Virus record (IMG/VR): IMGVR_UViG_3300042861_002973
Location: 1-29,277 of that record
Reading direction: 5' to 3' (one strand)
Origin: a virus
DNA length: 29,277 bases
Shown here piece after piece: positions 23,016 through 29,277 of this stretch. Under the pieces are notes generated by a model that saw only the letters and a program-made list of their open reading frames with translations, did no database searches and was not told the origin of the DNA. Numbering within the stretch: position 1 is the stretch's first letter; every line of letters starts with the position of its first letter. The position numbers and the translations under genes were made by a program.

Positions 23016-24542
23016 CTATGCTTGCGGCGCTCCCTCTTGAGGAGGATATTGCTCAGCTTGTCCCTCTGGTGGTGCAGGAGGCATCTGAGCAGCTTGAATT
23101 TGCGCTTGTAACTGCATGACTTGACTTTGCTTCTCAAGTTCTTTCTGAATCTCAGCTTTGAGTGCATCTTCTTGTTTTTTGGCTTTCTCGTCTTCGTCGA
23201 GTGAAGGTAGTCCAAGATTCTTACGGATAAGGCTAAGTACCTCAACGTCATCGGCAGGAATAATGCCAGATGCGATAAGTGAAGTAATAGTGCTGAGACG
23301 ACCATTGACTGTTGCTTGGTCTTCCTCGACATCGAATACAAACTCGCCCCAATCTTCACTAAACCAACTTGAAGGGAAATTGTCATGCAGCAAGCCACGA
23401 ATCATTTTATGAATAATTTCGTGCTTGAGTGTAGTTGTTAATGCAAAAATTGTCGAGTCAAAGGTCATCTTGAAATTTTGACCAAAACCGTTATTACCGA
23501 GATTCGTGGTTCCTGAGCCGCTATTAACGTCAAAGATGCCTGAAGGTATAGCAAAACTAGATTGGATGCCTCTATCGATGTATTCTAGTGCTTTGAAGTG
23601 ATTGTCGGCAGTATTTTGTATTTGGATACGTTGTAGAGTTACGTCATCTTCAGTGACGATAAAGCCTCTTTTTTGAATATCCTTAAGTTGATACGAAAGA
23701 GCCATTTGCTTCGTAACTTGAAGCGGTTTTTTGGTTTTTTCGTCTATTTTTACTTTGCCTTGGGCATCTACTAAGGTTGTCATACCGTTGGAGGGTGTTT
23801 GCGCCCAGAGTAGACCTTCGCTGTCGTTTTTGATGCGGAGAGCTAGGTGTGTAAGTATAATTTTCTTCAATTTGTAATATGGCAAAGCGGAGACTCCATC
23901 TCCAACTCCCCACACACTTGTAGCATCAAATGCAGAACCAGCGTTGTTAATTATGTGGATGCACTTCTGATATGGAATCTTTACTTCTTTCCCATCCCCA
24001 TTCCGATACAGAATCCATTCGATTTTGCCCGATTGATTTGACGACTTTCCAAAAGAAACTATCTGGTCAGGATTCAAGACGTTGATATTACCTATTCTCC
24101 ATTGTCCTCTGTAACCTCGCAACTTAGACGACTTTGTAAATTCCGCAACTCCGACTCCATGCAAAATTACTGATGAAAATAATTTAAATATGATTTGCTT
24201 AAAATTTTTAGGGAGAGTTCTTAAGTTACTATTCACAAAAGCCTCTATTTCCTTCTTTTTATGTGAATATTCACCGAAACTTTGTGTTGCTCTGAGCGCC
24301 TTAAAAGATAGGCATTGACTTGCTATGGGGTCGCGTGATGCCATGAGTGACATTTCACGAATTGGAGGACGCTCGGTTTCTGTAGGGTGATTAATTGCTT
24401 GTAGTGCATACCCAGTAAGCGACGCAATTTCTGTGGAGTACTGTCCTTGGGCAAGTGCAGATAAAGGGGTAGGGACTCCTGAGAATAAAAGTTCCTCGTC
24501 CAAATCTAAAAGCGATAACTGAGTTGCCTCTTCAAAAAGCAT
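23016..24542 (-). CDS. Putative portal protein (DUF935/Mu gp29-like)
   Basis: A 508-residue protein resembling the DUF935 or Mu gp29-like portal group, which forms the dodecameric portal ring through which DNA is packaged and ejected. Support: LMASRDPIASQCLSFKALRA near residues 65-85 is like the family's l-x-x-D-P-x-I segment; the long alpha/beta core with WRIGNINVLNPDQIVSFGKS and RGFIVTEDDVTLQRIQIQ follows; and IDRGIQSSFAIPSGIFDVNS at about 332-351 matches the family's crown segment. The C-terminal 70 residues are a coiled coil (EDALKAEIQKELEKQSQVMQ) ending in a Pro/Gln-rich tail. Start is ATG. It stands alone among adhesin and mobile genes rather than beside terminase, capsid and protease genes, none of which is in this window. 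Confidence 0.85.
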   Translation of the reverse strand: MLFEEATQLSLLDLDEELLFSGVPTPLSALAQGQYSTEIASLTGYALQAINHPTETERPPIREMSLMASRDPIASQCLSFKALRATQSFGEYSHKKKEIEAFVNSNLRTLPKNFKQIIFKLFSSVILHGVGVAEFTKSSKLRGYRGQWRIGNINVLNPDQIVSFGKSSNQSGKIEWILYRNGDGKEVKIPYQKCIHIINNAGSAFDATSVWGVGDGVSALPYYKLKKIILTHLALRIKNDSEGLLWAQTPSNGMTTLVDAQGKVKIDEKTKKPLQVTKQMALSYQLKDIQKRGFIVTEDDVTLQRIQIQNTADNHFKALEYIDRGIQSSFAIPSGIFDVNSGSGTTNLGNNGFGQNFKMTFDSTIFALTTTLKHEIIHKMIRGLLHDNFPSSWFSEDWGEFVFDVEEDQATVNGRLSTITSLIASGIIPADDVEVLSLIRKNLGLPSLDEDEKAKKQEDALKAEIQKELEKQSQVMQLQAQIQAAQMPPAPPEGQAEQYPPQEGAPQA

Positions 24543-24570
24543 TTTTCGGTATATGTAAAAGTATTAACAA

Positions 24571-25251
24571 CTATTGTACCTCACCAGAAGCATGGACTAG
24601 TTTTTCCGATTCAGTAGCAAGTCTCCACTCAACCCATTTTGGATTATTAGATTTAACTCTATTTATTAAAGTAGATATATACACATTTTCGTTTTTTGCT
24701 GCAAAGTTTTTTGAAGAATAGTACGCTCCATTTATTACAACGGGAAGACTTAGATGAGTAGTAGCTGCTCGTTTGTTGGCTTTAGTTTTTTCGCTGTGAG
24801 GAGGAAGCTTTTTACCTTTATGTGCAGCCCCAATCTTTGCTTTAGTTTCCTCTGAAGTGACCTTACCTTTATTAAAAGCGCTGATTTTTGCTCTGGCTTC
24901 TGCGCCATGTGTTTTTCCTTTGTGTGATTCGCTGAGTTTAGCTTTCATCTCTTTTGTAAAATTGACTCCCCCTCTACCTCCAAGACATATATTATAGGTA
25001 TCTTCACGGTCAACAAAAGCTTGGTTTACTAGCTCGGCTTCTGCTTTATAAACGTCCTCGCAACAACTAAACTCTGCTAAAGTCTTTCTCGCAAAGTTCT
25101 TTGTGCCATATTTTTTAATGGCTGCTCTTAACCTGTCGCCACTACCCAAATACTGTCTGGAACGTGGAGTGTCAGCAACTTTATGCACTCCCACGTAAAT
25201 TTTAGAATTGCAAACGTTCGTCGTCTGATACAAAATCCAAGTCTCAGCCAT
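24571..25251 (-). CDS. GIY-YIG homing endonuclease with NUMOD3 repeats (second copy)
   Basis: A paralogue of the endonuclease at 4554. The nuclease domain (WILYQTTN, KIYVGVHKVAD, YLGSG, KAEAELV with the likely catalytic Glu, then YNICLGGRGG) is about 60% identical by eye to the other copy. It has fewer NUMOD3 repeats (AEARAKISAFNKGKV, SEETKAKIGAAHKGKK, then SEKTKANKRAA) and a NUMOD1-like C-terminus (GAYYSSKNFAAKNENVYIST). The start at 25251 (MAETW) aligns with MNEQW of the paralogue; an upstream in-frame ATG at 25272 would add seven residues. It lies between portal and a ribbon-helix-helix gene, consistent with a mobile insertion. Confidence 0.92.
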   Translation of the reverse strand: MAETWILYQTTNVCNSKIYVGVHKVADTPRSRQYLGSGDRLRAAIKKYGTKNFARKTLAEFSCCEDVYKAEAELVNQAFVDREDTYNICLGGRGGVNFTKEMKAKLSESHKGKTHGAEARAKISAFNKGKVTSEETKAKIGAAHKGKKLPPHSEKTKANKRAATTHLSLPVVINGAYYSSKNFAAKNENVYISTLINRVKSNNPKWVEWRLATESEKLVHASGEVQ

Positions 25252-25311
25252 TGCACATAACCATCCTTTCATGTATAATAAATACAGTATAACATATAAA
25301 AAACATAAACA

Positions 25312-25458
25312 ATGAGCAATATCGACAAAAGTAAAAGGTTTAATGCTGTTGTATCTGAAAAACGCATGGACAAACTGAAAAAATACGCCGACTCCCGCCA
25401 GAAAAAGATGACCTGCCTTTTTGAAGACTGGATTGATTCTCTCCCCAACGTAGAATAA
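25312..25458 (+). CDS. Small CopG/Arc-like ribbon-helix-helix protein, 48 aa
   Basis: An open frame of 48 codons, ATG 25312 to TAA, sharing one base with the next ATG (TAATG). The product shows a ribbon-helix-helix pattern: an N-terminal strand RFNAVVSEKRMDKLKKYADS with a first helix, then the QKKMTCLFEDWIDSL helix. RHH proteins of this size bind DNA as dimers and are usually autoregulators of small operons, so it may control its own divergent promoter region at 25273-25311. Such short proteins ending EDWID-like are common in cyanobacterial genomes, to my knowledge. Assignment is by pattern, not search. Confidence 0.7.
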   Translation: MSNIDKSKRFNAVVSEKRMDKLKKYADSRQKKMTCLFEDWIDSLPNVE

Positions 25459-26204
25459 TGCCCGATTTCACATTTCCTCTAGTATCGGGTCACGAATTTC
25501 TTGCTCCTCGTAACAAAGTGGGCAAGCCATTTTCCACATTATTCATCGCGGAGAACAATGACGCTCATTTTTTCTTGAACGGCACGTATGATAAACACTT
25601 CCCGCTCTATTCCCTTACCAACATCGTCGGCGCGTCAACCTCGTACCGTCCAAAAATCTCACTTATAAATCGTCTCGGCACTGAAACTCAACTCACAGGC
25701 TCCGTCACACCCCAAATTTTTAAAGAAAAAATCAACCGCCGAGAAGTGGGTCGAAAAAGTGAAATCCATCCAACATTAGGCAATCAGGGGCTTGCCGTTA
25801 ACCGCATCTATTACAGAGAGTTCCTAATACCTAAATTTGACCCCAAATATTCGCTAATTATCGATAAAAAGTTCATAACCAACACAATTCAAAAACCCTC
25901 AAACCAATTTACAGACCTCGGAGCGACCCCTAGCAGCGTCTTTGAGCCATTTGCTAAAGGAAGTCTTGTGAAATACTCGAATAAATACTATCGATGCCTA
26001 GAACCTACCAAAACCTACCCCAGCAACAACAATAACTCTTGGCAACAACTCCCTGAAAGACAATCAGTATTCACGGCTGACATCTACGGTATTTTTGGTA
26101 GCAACGTGCAATATTTGCAAACTTACACTGAAGACCGCAATTTTCGACCAGAGCAGCAAGATACCTCTCTGGTTACATATAATATTTCGTGTTTTTATGG
26201 TTAG
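25458..26204 (+). CDS. Virion-type hypothetical protein with carbohydrate-binding-like C-terminal segment, 248 aa
   Basis: Residues 1-140 are beta-rich and Lys/Arg/Pro-rich (PDFTFPLVSGHEFLAPRNKV), without recognised motifs. Residues about 166-200 (FAKGSLVKYSNKYYRCLEP, then SNNNNSWQQLPE) resemble the short CBM5/12-like chitin-binding or ChiC module found in phage fibre proteins, with the G-x-x-V-x-Y and W aromatic residues. The C-terminal 45 residues (QSVFTADIYGIFGSNVQYLQ) look structural. It is co-transcribed with the upstream RHH gene (one-base overlap). A tRNA follows after 17 bases. A tail or fibre component is likely, but not established. Confidence 0.68.
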   Translation: MPDFTFPLVSGHEFLAPRNKVGKPFSTLFIAENNDAHFFLNGTYDKHFPLYSLTNIVGASTSYRPKISLINRLGTETQLTGSVTPQIFKEKINRREVGRKSEIHPTLGNQGLAVNRIYYREFLIPKFDPKYSLIIDKKFITNTIQKPSNQFTDLGATPSSVFEPFAKGSLVKYSNKYYRCLEPTKTYPSNNNNSWQQLPERQSVFTADIYGIFGSNVQYLQTYTEDRNFRPEQQDTSLVTYNISCFYG

Positions 26205-26221
26205 TTGTGTTATATTAAAAA

Positions 26222-26297
26222 AGCGAGTAGAGTGACGCGGTTTCATGTCAGCCTCATAAGCTGAAGACGGTATTGGTTCGACTCCATACAACTCGCT
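26222..26297 (+). tRNA. tRNA-Met(CAT), with an atypical T-arm
   Basis: A cloverleaf can be drawn. Acceptor arms AGCGAGT (26222-26228) and ACTCGCT (26291-26297) pair seven of seven. D-arm GTGA/TCAT (26232-26235, 26243-26246), with loop CGCGGTT containing GG. Anticodon arm TCAGC/GCTGA (26248-26252, 26260-26264) with loop CTCATAA, giving anticodon CAT at 26255-26257 with T before and A after. T-loop TTCGACT (26277-26283) is standard. The T-stem is odd: GTATTGG against CCATAC pairs six bases with one bulged T and is longer than the usual five. No CCA is encoded. Its acceptor 3' end overlaps the stop codon of the convergent gene. It is probably a functional phage tRNA, but could be degenerate. Confidence 0.62.
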
Positions 26298-28231
26298 TAA
26301 CCGTTAATAACAATATTTTCCCGCACATCATCTGTAAACCCAACGGGAAATAAAGTTGGCTCTTGACTCAGCCTTAGTTTTTGTTCTGGATTAGGTGACA
26401 GCACTAAAATCGATTCAGTATCACTTGCAGCAATCGGTCTGTATCCTATATTGAAGCTACTGACACTTGCACCATCCAAAGCCCCCAGAATTTGCGTGTA
26501 TGTAGCTATGTAGCCATTTTGTTTGGTATTTGGGTTAGTATCATCCTGAGAAGAGAAACTTGGCGCTAGACCGAAGCTGGGCTGTGATGGTGCAACACTA
26601 TTATCATAAAATCTGTCACCTGATGATGAGCTTGTACCTATTCGCTCTGGGTTGACTTGATAATAATAACAACCTTCGTGCGAGAAAAGTGGAGGCATCG
26701 AATATCGCAGCACAAAACTAAATTCTCCTCGACGAATAGGAAAATAACCAGTTTCAGGAATTGGGGGTGCATCCCAAGTAGTTTGAACTTGATTCGGCGC
26801 AGTTTTTATCAAAGCGCCATAAGGTGTACTTCCATCGACAAACAAATTTGATTTGATTTCAGTCCCGAAAGCCCGACTCACAAAATAAGTATATTGATTC
26901 TTGGTTAATGGATAATAATCCTGAATTTTGCCATAAGTCCACCAGTTTTTGTATTGCCACTCGTAGCTCACACCCCTTTTTCCGACCGTACTCTTAATTT
27001 CGTAAGGATGTTCAATTTTTCCTTCTGCCATGCCCATATCAAGGCGCAAAAGCGAAGAACCTTCCTTAGAAGCCGCTAAAACTCCCCAAGCATTAGGACG
27101 AATCACATTGGATTGCTGATTATATTTCTGTAAACTGAATCGCGCCAAATCTGTACCATAATCGGGCGACTGCCTTGGAGAGAATAGAAAATAATTAGTG
27201 TTACCAACGTAAGTTGCTTCCGAATTACATATTTCAGTAATCTTCTTTTCTACCAACTGATTGCTTGACATTTCAGGACGTAAAGTTAGGTCAAGAGAAT
27301 AATTGGACTTTCTTTTCTGTACAAGCACAGCGCTATCGTCAAATGCCTCTTGGTCAAACTCTACCGATGCACTTCGAGTACGTTTTTTTAATACTGATTG
27401 ACCACGACACCACGTAAATGAATATGTCGGAGTGCAACTATATGAAGTTACAGTGACTGAGTTGCCGCCCACACCATTAGAGATTCGCTTGTATCGACTA
27501 TCGCTGGTAGGTGCTACTCCATAGACAGGTATGCGGTCTTCTGGGTCAATTATCATGCAACTCCAAATACCACCTCCCAAATAGGTCAAATTATCTAGAG
27601 AGAAGTTCGACTTGAAGCACTGAGGTAGTCCTGTAGCATCTAAGTCAAGCTGATAAGTCTGACGCTCTGTAATTGGCGTAGAACCACCATAAGGTGCAAT
27701 GTCAGCGTTATCGATTGTAACAAGAGTCCATTCGACTTCTTTAAGTCCATTTTGCTTATCTTTGACCGATTTTACATAGGCTAAATGAACACTCCAACCT
27801 CCACGATTGGCAGAATTAGCAGAGACGTATGCTTTTATTTGAGTCTGGTAGCTAGAAGAGAAGAAAGTGAAGATTGGCTCGTTACTGCCTCTCAAATCTT
27901 CGTCAATGTAAACTGAGAAATAATTTATTAAGTCTCCACTTGTCGTAGGGAATTTGACAGGGGCTGGTATAGGAAATTTAGCTAATACAGCAGTCCGTTC
28001 TAAATTACTCTGGGAGGTTTTTAATCTAGCCGTTACTGTTTCTAGGGATAATTGGTCAAGCCGCCTAACTGTCACCAATTTAAAGAGAGATTCAAAACCA
28101 ACTCTTTGCTTGGTTTTACGCTGTACTTTATTGTCAGTTGTGGATTGGTTTGATACGAGAATCCACTCCTGAGATTCCGAGTCTTGCAAATAGACACGAC
28201 CCGCATTATCCCTTTTAACAAATCTTGCCAT
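26297..28231 (-). CDS. Large virion structural protein, 644 aa
   Basis: A 644-residue protein, probably a tail or tail-tip structural component. It starts MARFVKRDNAGRVYLQDSES, an N-terminal pattern of small strands like some phage baseplate or fibre proteins. Residues about 90-330 are beta-rich with many aromatic residues (LINYFSVYIDEDLRGSNEPI). Residues about 310-640 contain WCRGQSVLKKRTRSASVEF, YEWQYKNWWTYGKIQDYYPL and FSFVLRYSMPPLFSHEGCYY. No LamG motif was recognised and no enzymatic residue pattern. It directly follows the 28232 gene (TAG adjacent to the next ATG), so both are co-expressed. Its TAA overlaps the tRNA's acceptor strand. Confidence 0.72.
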   Translation of the reverse strand: MARFVKRDNAGRVYLQDSESQEWILVSNQSTTDNKVQRKTKQRVGFESLFKLVTVRRLDQLSLETVTARLKTSQSNLERTAVLAKFPIPAPVKFPTTSGDLINYFSVYIDEDLRGSNEPIFTFFSSSYQTQIKAYVSANSANRGGWSVHLAYVKSVKDKQNGLKEVEWTLVTIDNADIAPYGGSTPITERQTYQLDLDATGLPQCFKSNFSLDNLTYLGGGIWSCMIIDPEDRIPVYGVAPTSDSRYKRISNGVGGNSVTVTSYSCTPTYSFTWCRGQSVLKKRTRSASVEFDQEAFDDSAVLVQKRKSNYSLDLTLRPEMSSNQLVEKKITEICNSEATYVGNTNYFLFSPRQSPDYGTDLARFSLQKYNQQSNVIRPNAWGVLAASKEGSSLLRLDMGMAEGKIEHPYEIKSTVGKRGVSYEWQYKNWWTYGKIQDYYPLTKNQYTYFVSRAFGTEIKSNLFVDGSTPYGALIKTAPNQVQTTWDAPPIPETGYFPIRRGEFSFVLRYSMPPLFSHEGCYYYQVNPERIGTSSSSGDRFYDNSVAPSQPSFGLAPSFSSQDDTNPNTKQNGYIATYTQILGALDGASVSSFNIGYRPIAASDTESILVLSPNPEQKLRLSQEPTLFPVGFTDDVRENIVING

Positions 28232-28621
28232 CTAAAAATTTACAAAATGCTGAAAATTAAAGCTAAAGCCTCCGTACTGACCAAGGTGTGCATCCTGTTG
28301 ACTGCGCCAAGCACTCGCAGGAATCTTTTTACGTGTAACACCTCCTGCATCAAGGAAGCTGTTTTCATCTAAAGGTCTTTGACCGTTTCTAGGTGCTTGT
28401 TGCCTAGCTAATCCTCTTCCGACTGCTTGAGATGCAAGTGCTTCCTGACGATTTAAGCTAGGAGGAGCGTTCTGTACAATTGCCGCTCTCTGGTCACGCG
28501 AAATTGCCAAAGGTGAAGAATTTATAGGCTGATTACCCCAAGTTGGCACGTTAGGTTGCTGAGGCTTAAATGCTTGACGTAGTTGAGAGGCTTTAGCCCC
28601 AATAGTAGATGTAGGTAGCAT
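28232..28621 (-). CDS. Pro/Gln-rich hypothetical protein, 129 aa
   Basis: Residues 1-100 are Pro/Gln/Arg-rich and probably disordered (AFKPQQPNVPTWGNQPINSS; RGLARQQAPRNGQRPLDENS). The C-terminus is strikingly aromatic (GQYGGFSFNFQHFVNF). The protein at 15554 has a comparable tail. It sits between the LamG fragment at 28629 (7-base gap) and the large structural gene at 26297 (no gap), so all three belong to one virion operon. A scaffold- or capsid-binding peptide is possible; not shown. Confidence 0.6.
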   Translation of the reverse strand: MLPTSTIGAKASQLRQAFKPQQPNVPTWGNQPINSSPLAISRDQRAAIVQNAPPSLNRQEALASQAVGRGLARQQAPRNGQRPLDENSFLDAGGVTRKKIPASAWRSQQDAHLGQYGGFSFNFQHFVNF

Positions 28622-28628
28622 AGTGTTA

Positions 28629-29277
28629 TTAGTTAGTTGACAATGGAAGTGAGGGAGGAGTGAAATTTATATTATAACGTGGAGCGCCGTAGGTTATACG
28701 AAATCCAGTCATGTACCCTGAAAAATTCGTGATGGCATACCCCAGATTAATAGTCTCAGTCCAGTTCATGTCTGTATTTTTGAGCTTGTCGCGAAGTTCA
28801 CCATCAACAAAAAGACGAGAGTAGCCATTCTTATTAGTAAGAGCAACGTGAAACCACTGCTTAGCCTCAATTTCAGCAATAACTGGCTGAGTGTAATTTG
28901 GTTGACCTTTATAACACCTTAAAGTCGCCTCGTCATTAAAAGCAAAAATCTTAGGTGAGGTGCTACCACTGGAAAGGATTCCTTGCAAGATACTGTTTGA
29001 TGAATATGTACCACTTGAAGAGGTTACATCACCTACTGTAAGCTCAGGAGTATACTCAATTGCATCAACCACATCTCCAATCGAGATATTGTTACTACGA
29101 GTGAATAATCCCGAAACTGCACGAACACTCGTATTGAACGTATCAGATAGCGAGGTGTAAACGCGATACCCAATAGCATTTTTAAGCTTTTGCCATTCCG
29201 CCACAAATCCTTTTTCTGCCTTAACTCTATTGGACGCTACAACTGGTGATTCTAATGCTGAATTTGTAGTAACTGAA
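28629..29277 (-). CDS. LamG-domain virion protein, cut by the window edge
   Basis: The reading frame is open through the right end of the window, with no stop from 29204 to 29277 (product ...NSALESPVVASNRVKAEKGF before VAEWQKLK), so the gene most likely begins beyond 29277. A GTG at 29202-29204 would be an internal start but is unlikely. The visible 215 residues contain a LamG/concanavalin-like lectin module: WFHVALTNKNGYSRLFVDGE, then the closing NFSGYMTGFRITYGAPRYNI and a NFTPPSLPLS end, the same type of ending as the modules in the protein at 1062. A carbohydrate-binding tail protein is inferred. Confidence 0.75.
   Translation of the reverse strand, partial: SVTTNSALESPVVASNRVKAEKGFVAEWQKLKNAIGYRVYTSLSDTFNTSVRAVSGLFTRSNNISIGDVVDAIEYTPELTVGDVTSSSGTYSSNSILQGILSSGSTSPKIFAFNDEATLRCYKGQPNYTQPVIAEIEAKQWFHVALTNKNGYSRLFVDGELRDKLKNTDMNWTETINLGYAITNFSGYMTGFRITYGAPRYNINFTPPSLPLSTN

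Noticed and set aside
22895-23398. Minus-strand open frame at the 5' side of the gap near the portal gene's end
   Set aside because: A Lys/Arg/His/Ser-rich product in a different frame of the portal's 3' coding end, extending into the hairpin gap; a shadow of the coiled-coil coding region.
25252-25272. Longer start for the second endonuclease (ATG 25272)
   Set aside because: The paralogue aligns from MNEQW, which matches MAETW at 25251; the extra seven residues have no counterpart, although the longer start cannot be fully excluded.
29202-29204. GTG as true start of the right-edge LamG gene
   Set aside because: The frame stays open to the window edge with protein-like sequence, so the gene more likely starts outside the window.
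26-29277. CRISPR array, insertion sequence or integrase
   Set aside because: No regularly spaced direct repeats, no transposase motifs and no terminal repeats were seen; the only mobile genes are the two homing endonucleases.

Overview
The window looks like part of the genome of a tailed double-stranded DNA phage. It carries a portal-type protein, a tail-fibre assembly-like protein, many lectin- or adhesin-like virion proteins (laminin-G/concanavalin-like, galactose-binding-like and fibronectin III modules), a PhoH-type ATPase, a RuvC-like resolvase, two free-standing GIY-YIG homing endonucleases and a CAU-anticodon tRNA. There are no ribosomal, metabolic or CRISPR genes. Base composition is AT-rich. 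The host cannot be read from the sequence. The RlpA-like exported protein, the small ribbon-helix-helix protein and the overall gene style make a cyanobacterial host my best guess, but this is inference.

Layout. About 26-9695: large minus-strand adhesin or tail genes (26-535, 1062-3257, 6319-7716) alternate with small plus-strand genes: unknown proteins, phoH-like, a homing endonuclease, a deoxyribosyltransferase-like protein, and a 235-residue protein downstream of a cluster of GTAC boxes. About 9692-10718: an exported RlpA-like protein faces a 30-residue membrane peptide and a coiled-coil protein. About 10715-18441: minus-strand virion genes (a 1013-residue lectin/propeller protein, small structural proteins, a glycine-zipper protein, a tail-fibre assembly-like protein, a carbohydrate-binding-like fibre), interrupted by the ruvC-like gene and by one plus-strand lectin-like gene. 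About 18482-22867: a plus-strand fibre operon (stalk plus lectin protein, then a ten-signature FN3 protein, then a 42-residue peptide). About 23016-25251: portal and second endonuclease on the minus strand. About 25312-26297: ribbon-helix-helix protein, a structural protein and the tRNA on the plus strand. From 26297 to the right edge: three further minus-strand structural genes, the last cut by the window end.

The unusual property is the two-strand interleaving. Six convergent gene pairs meet with a stop-to-stop overlap of 4-47 bases or a 3-base gap. In two of them a strong intrinsic terminator for one gene lies inside the coding sequence of the opposing gene (10895-10944 and 15412-15451). 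Four small genes are easily overlooked: 3572-3742, 10150-10242, 22739-22867 and 25312-25458. The best candidate for a specific regulatory system is the array of eight GTAC-centred boxes at 8226-8407. It overlaps an extended -10 promoter and sits directly upstream of an uncharacterised, possibly DNA-binding, three-gene operon.
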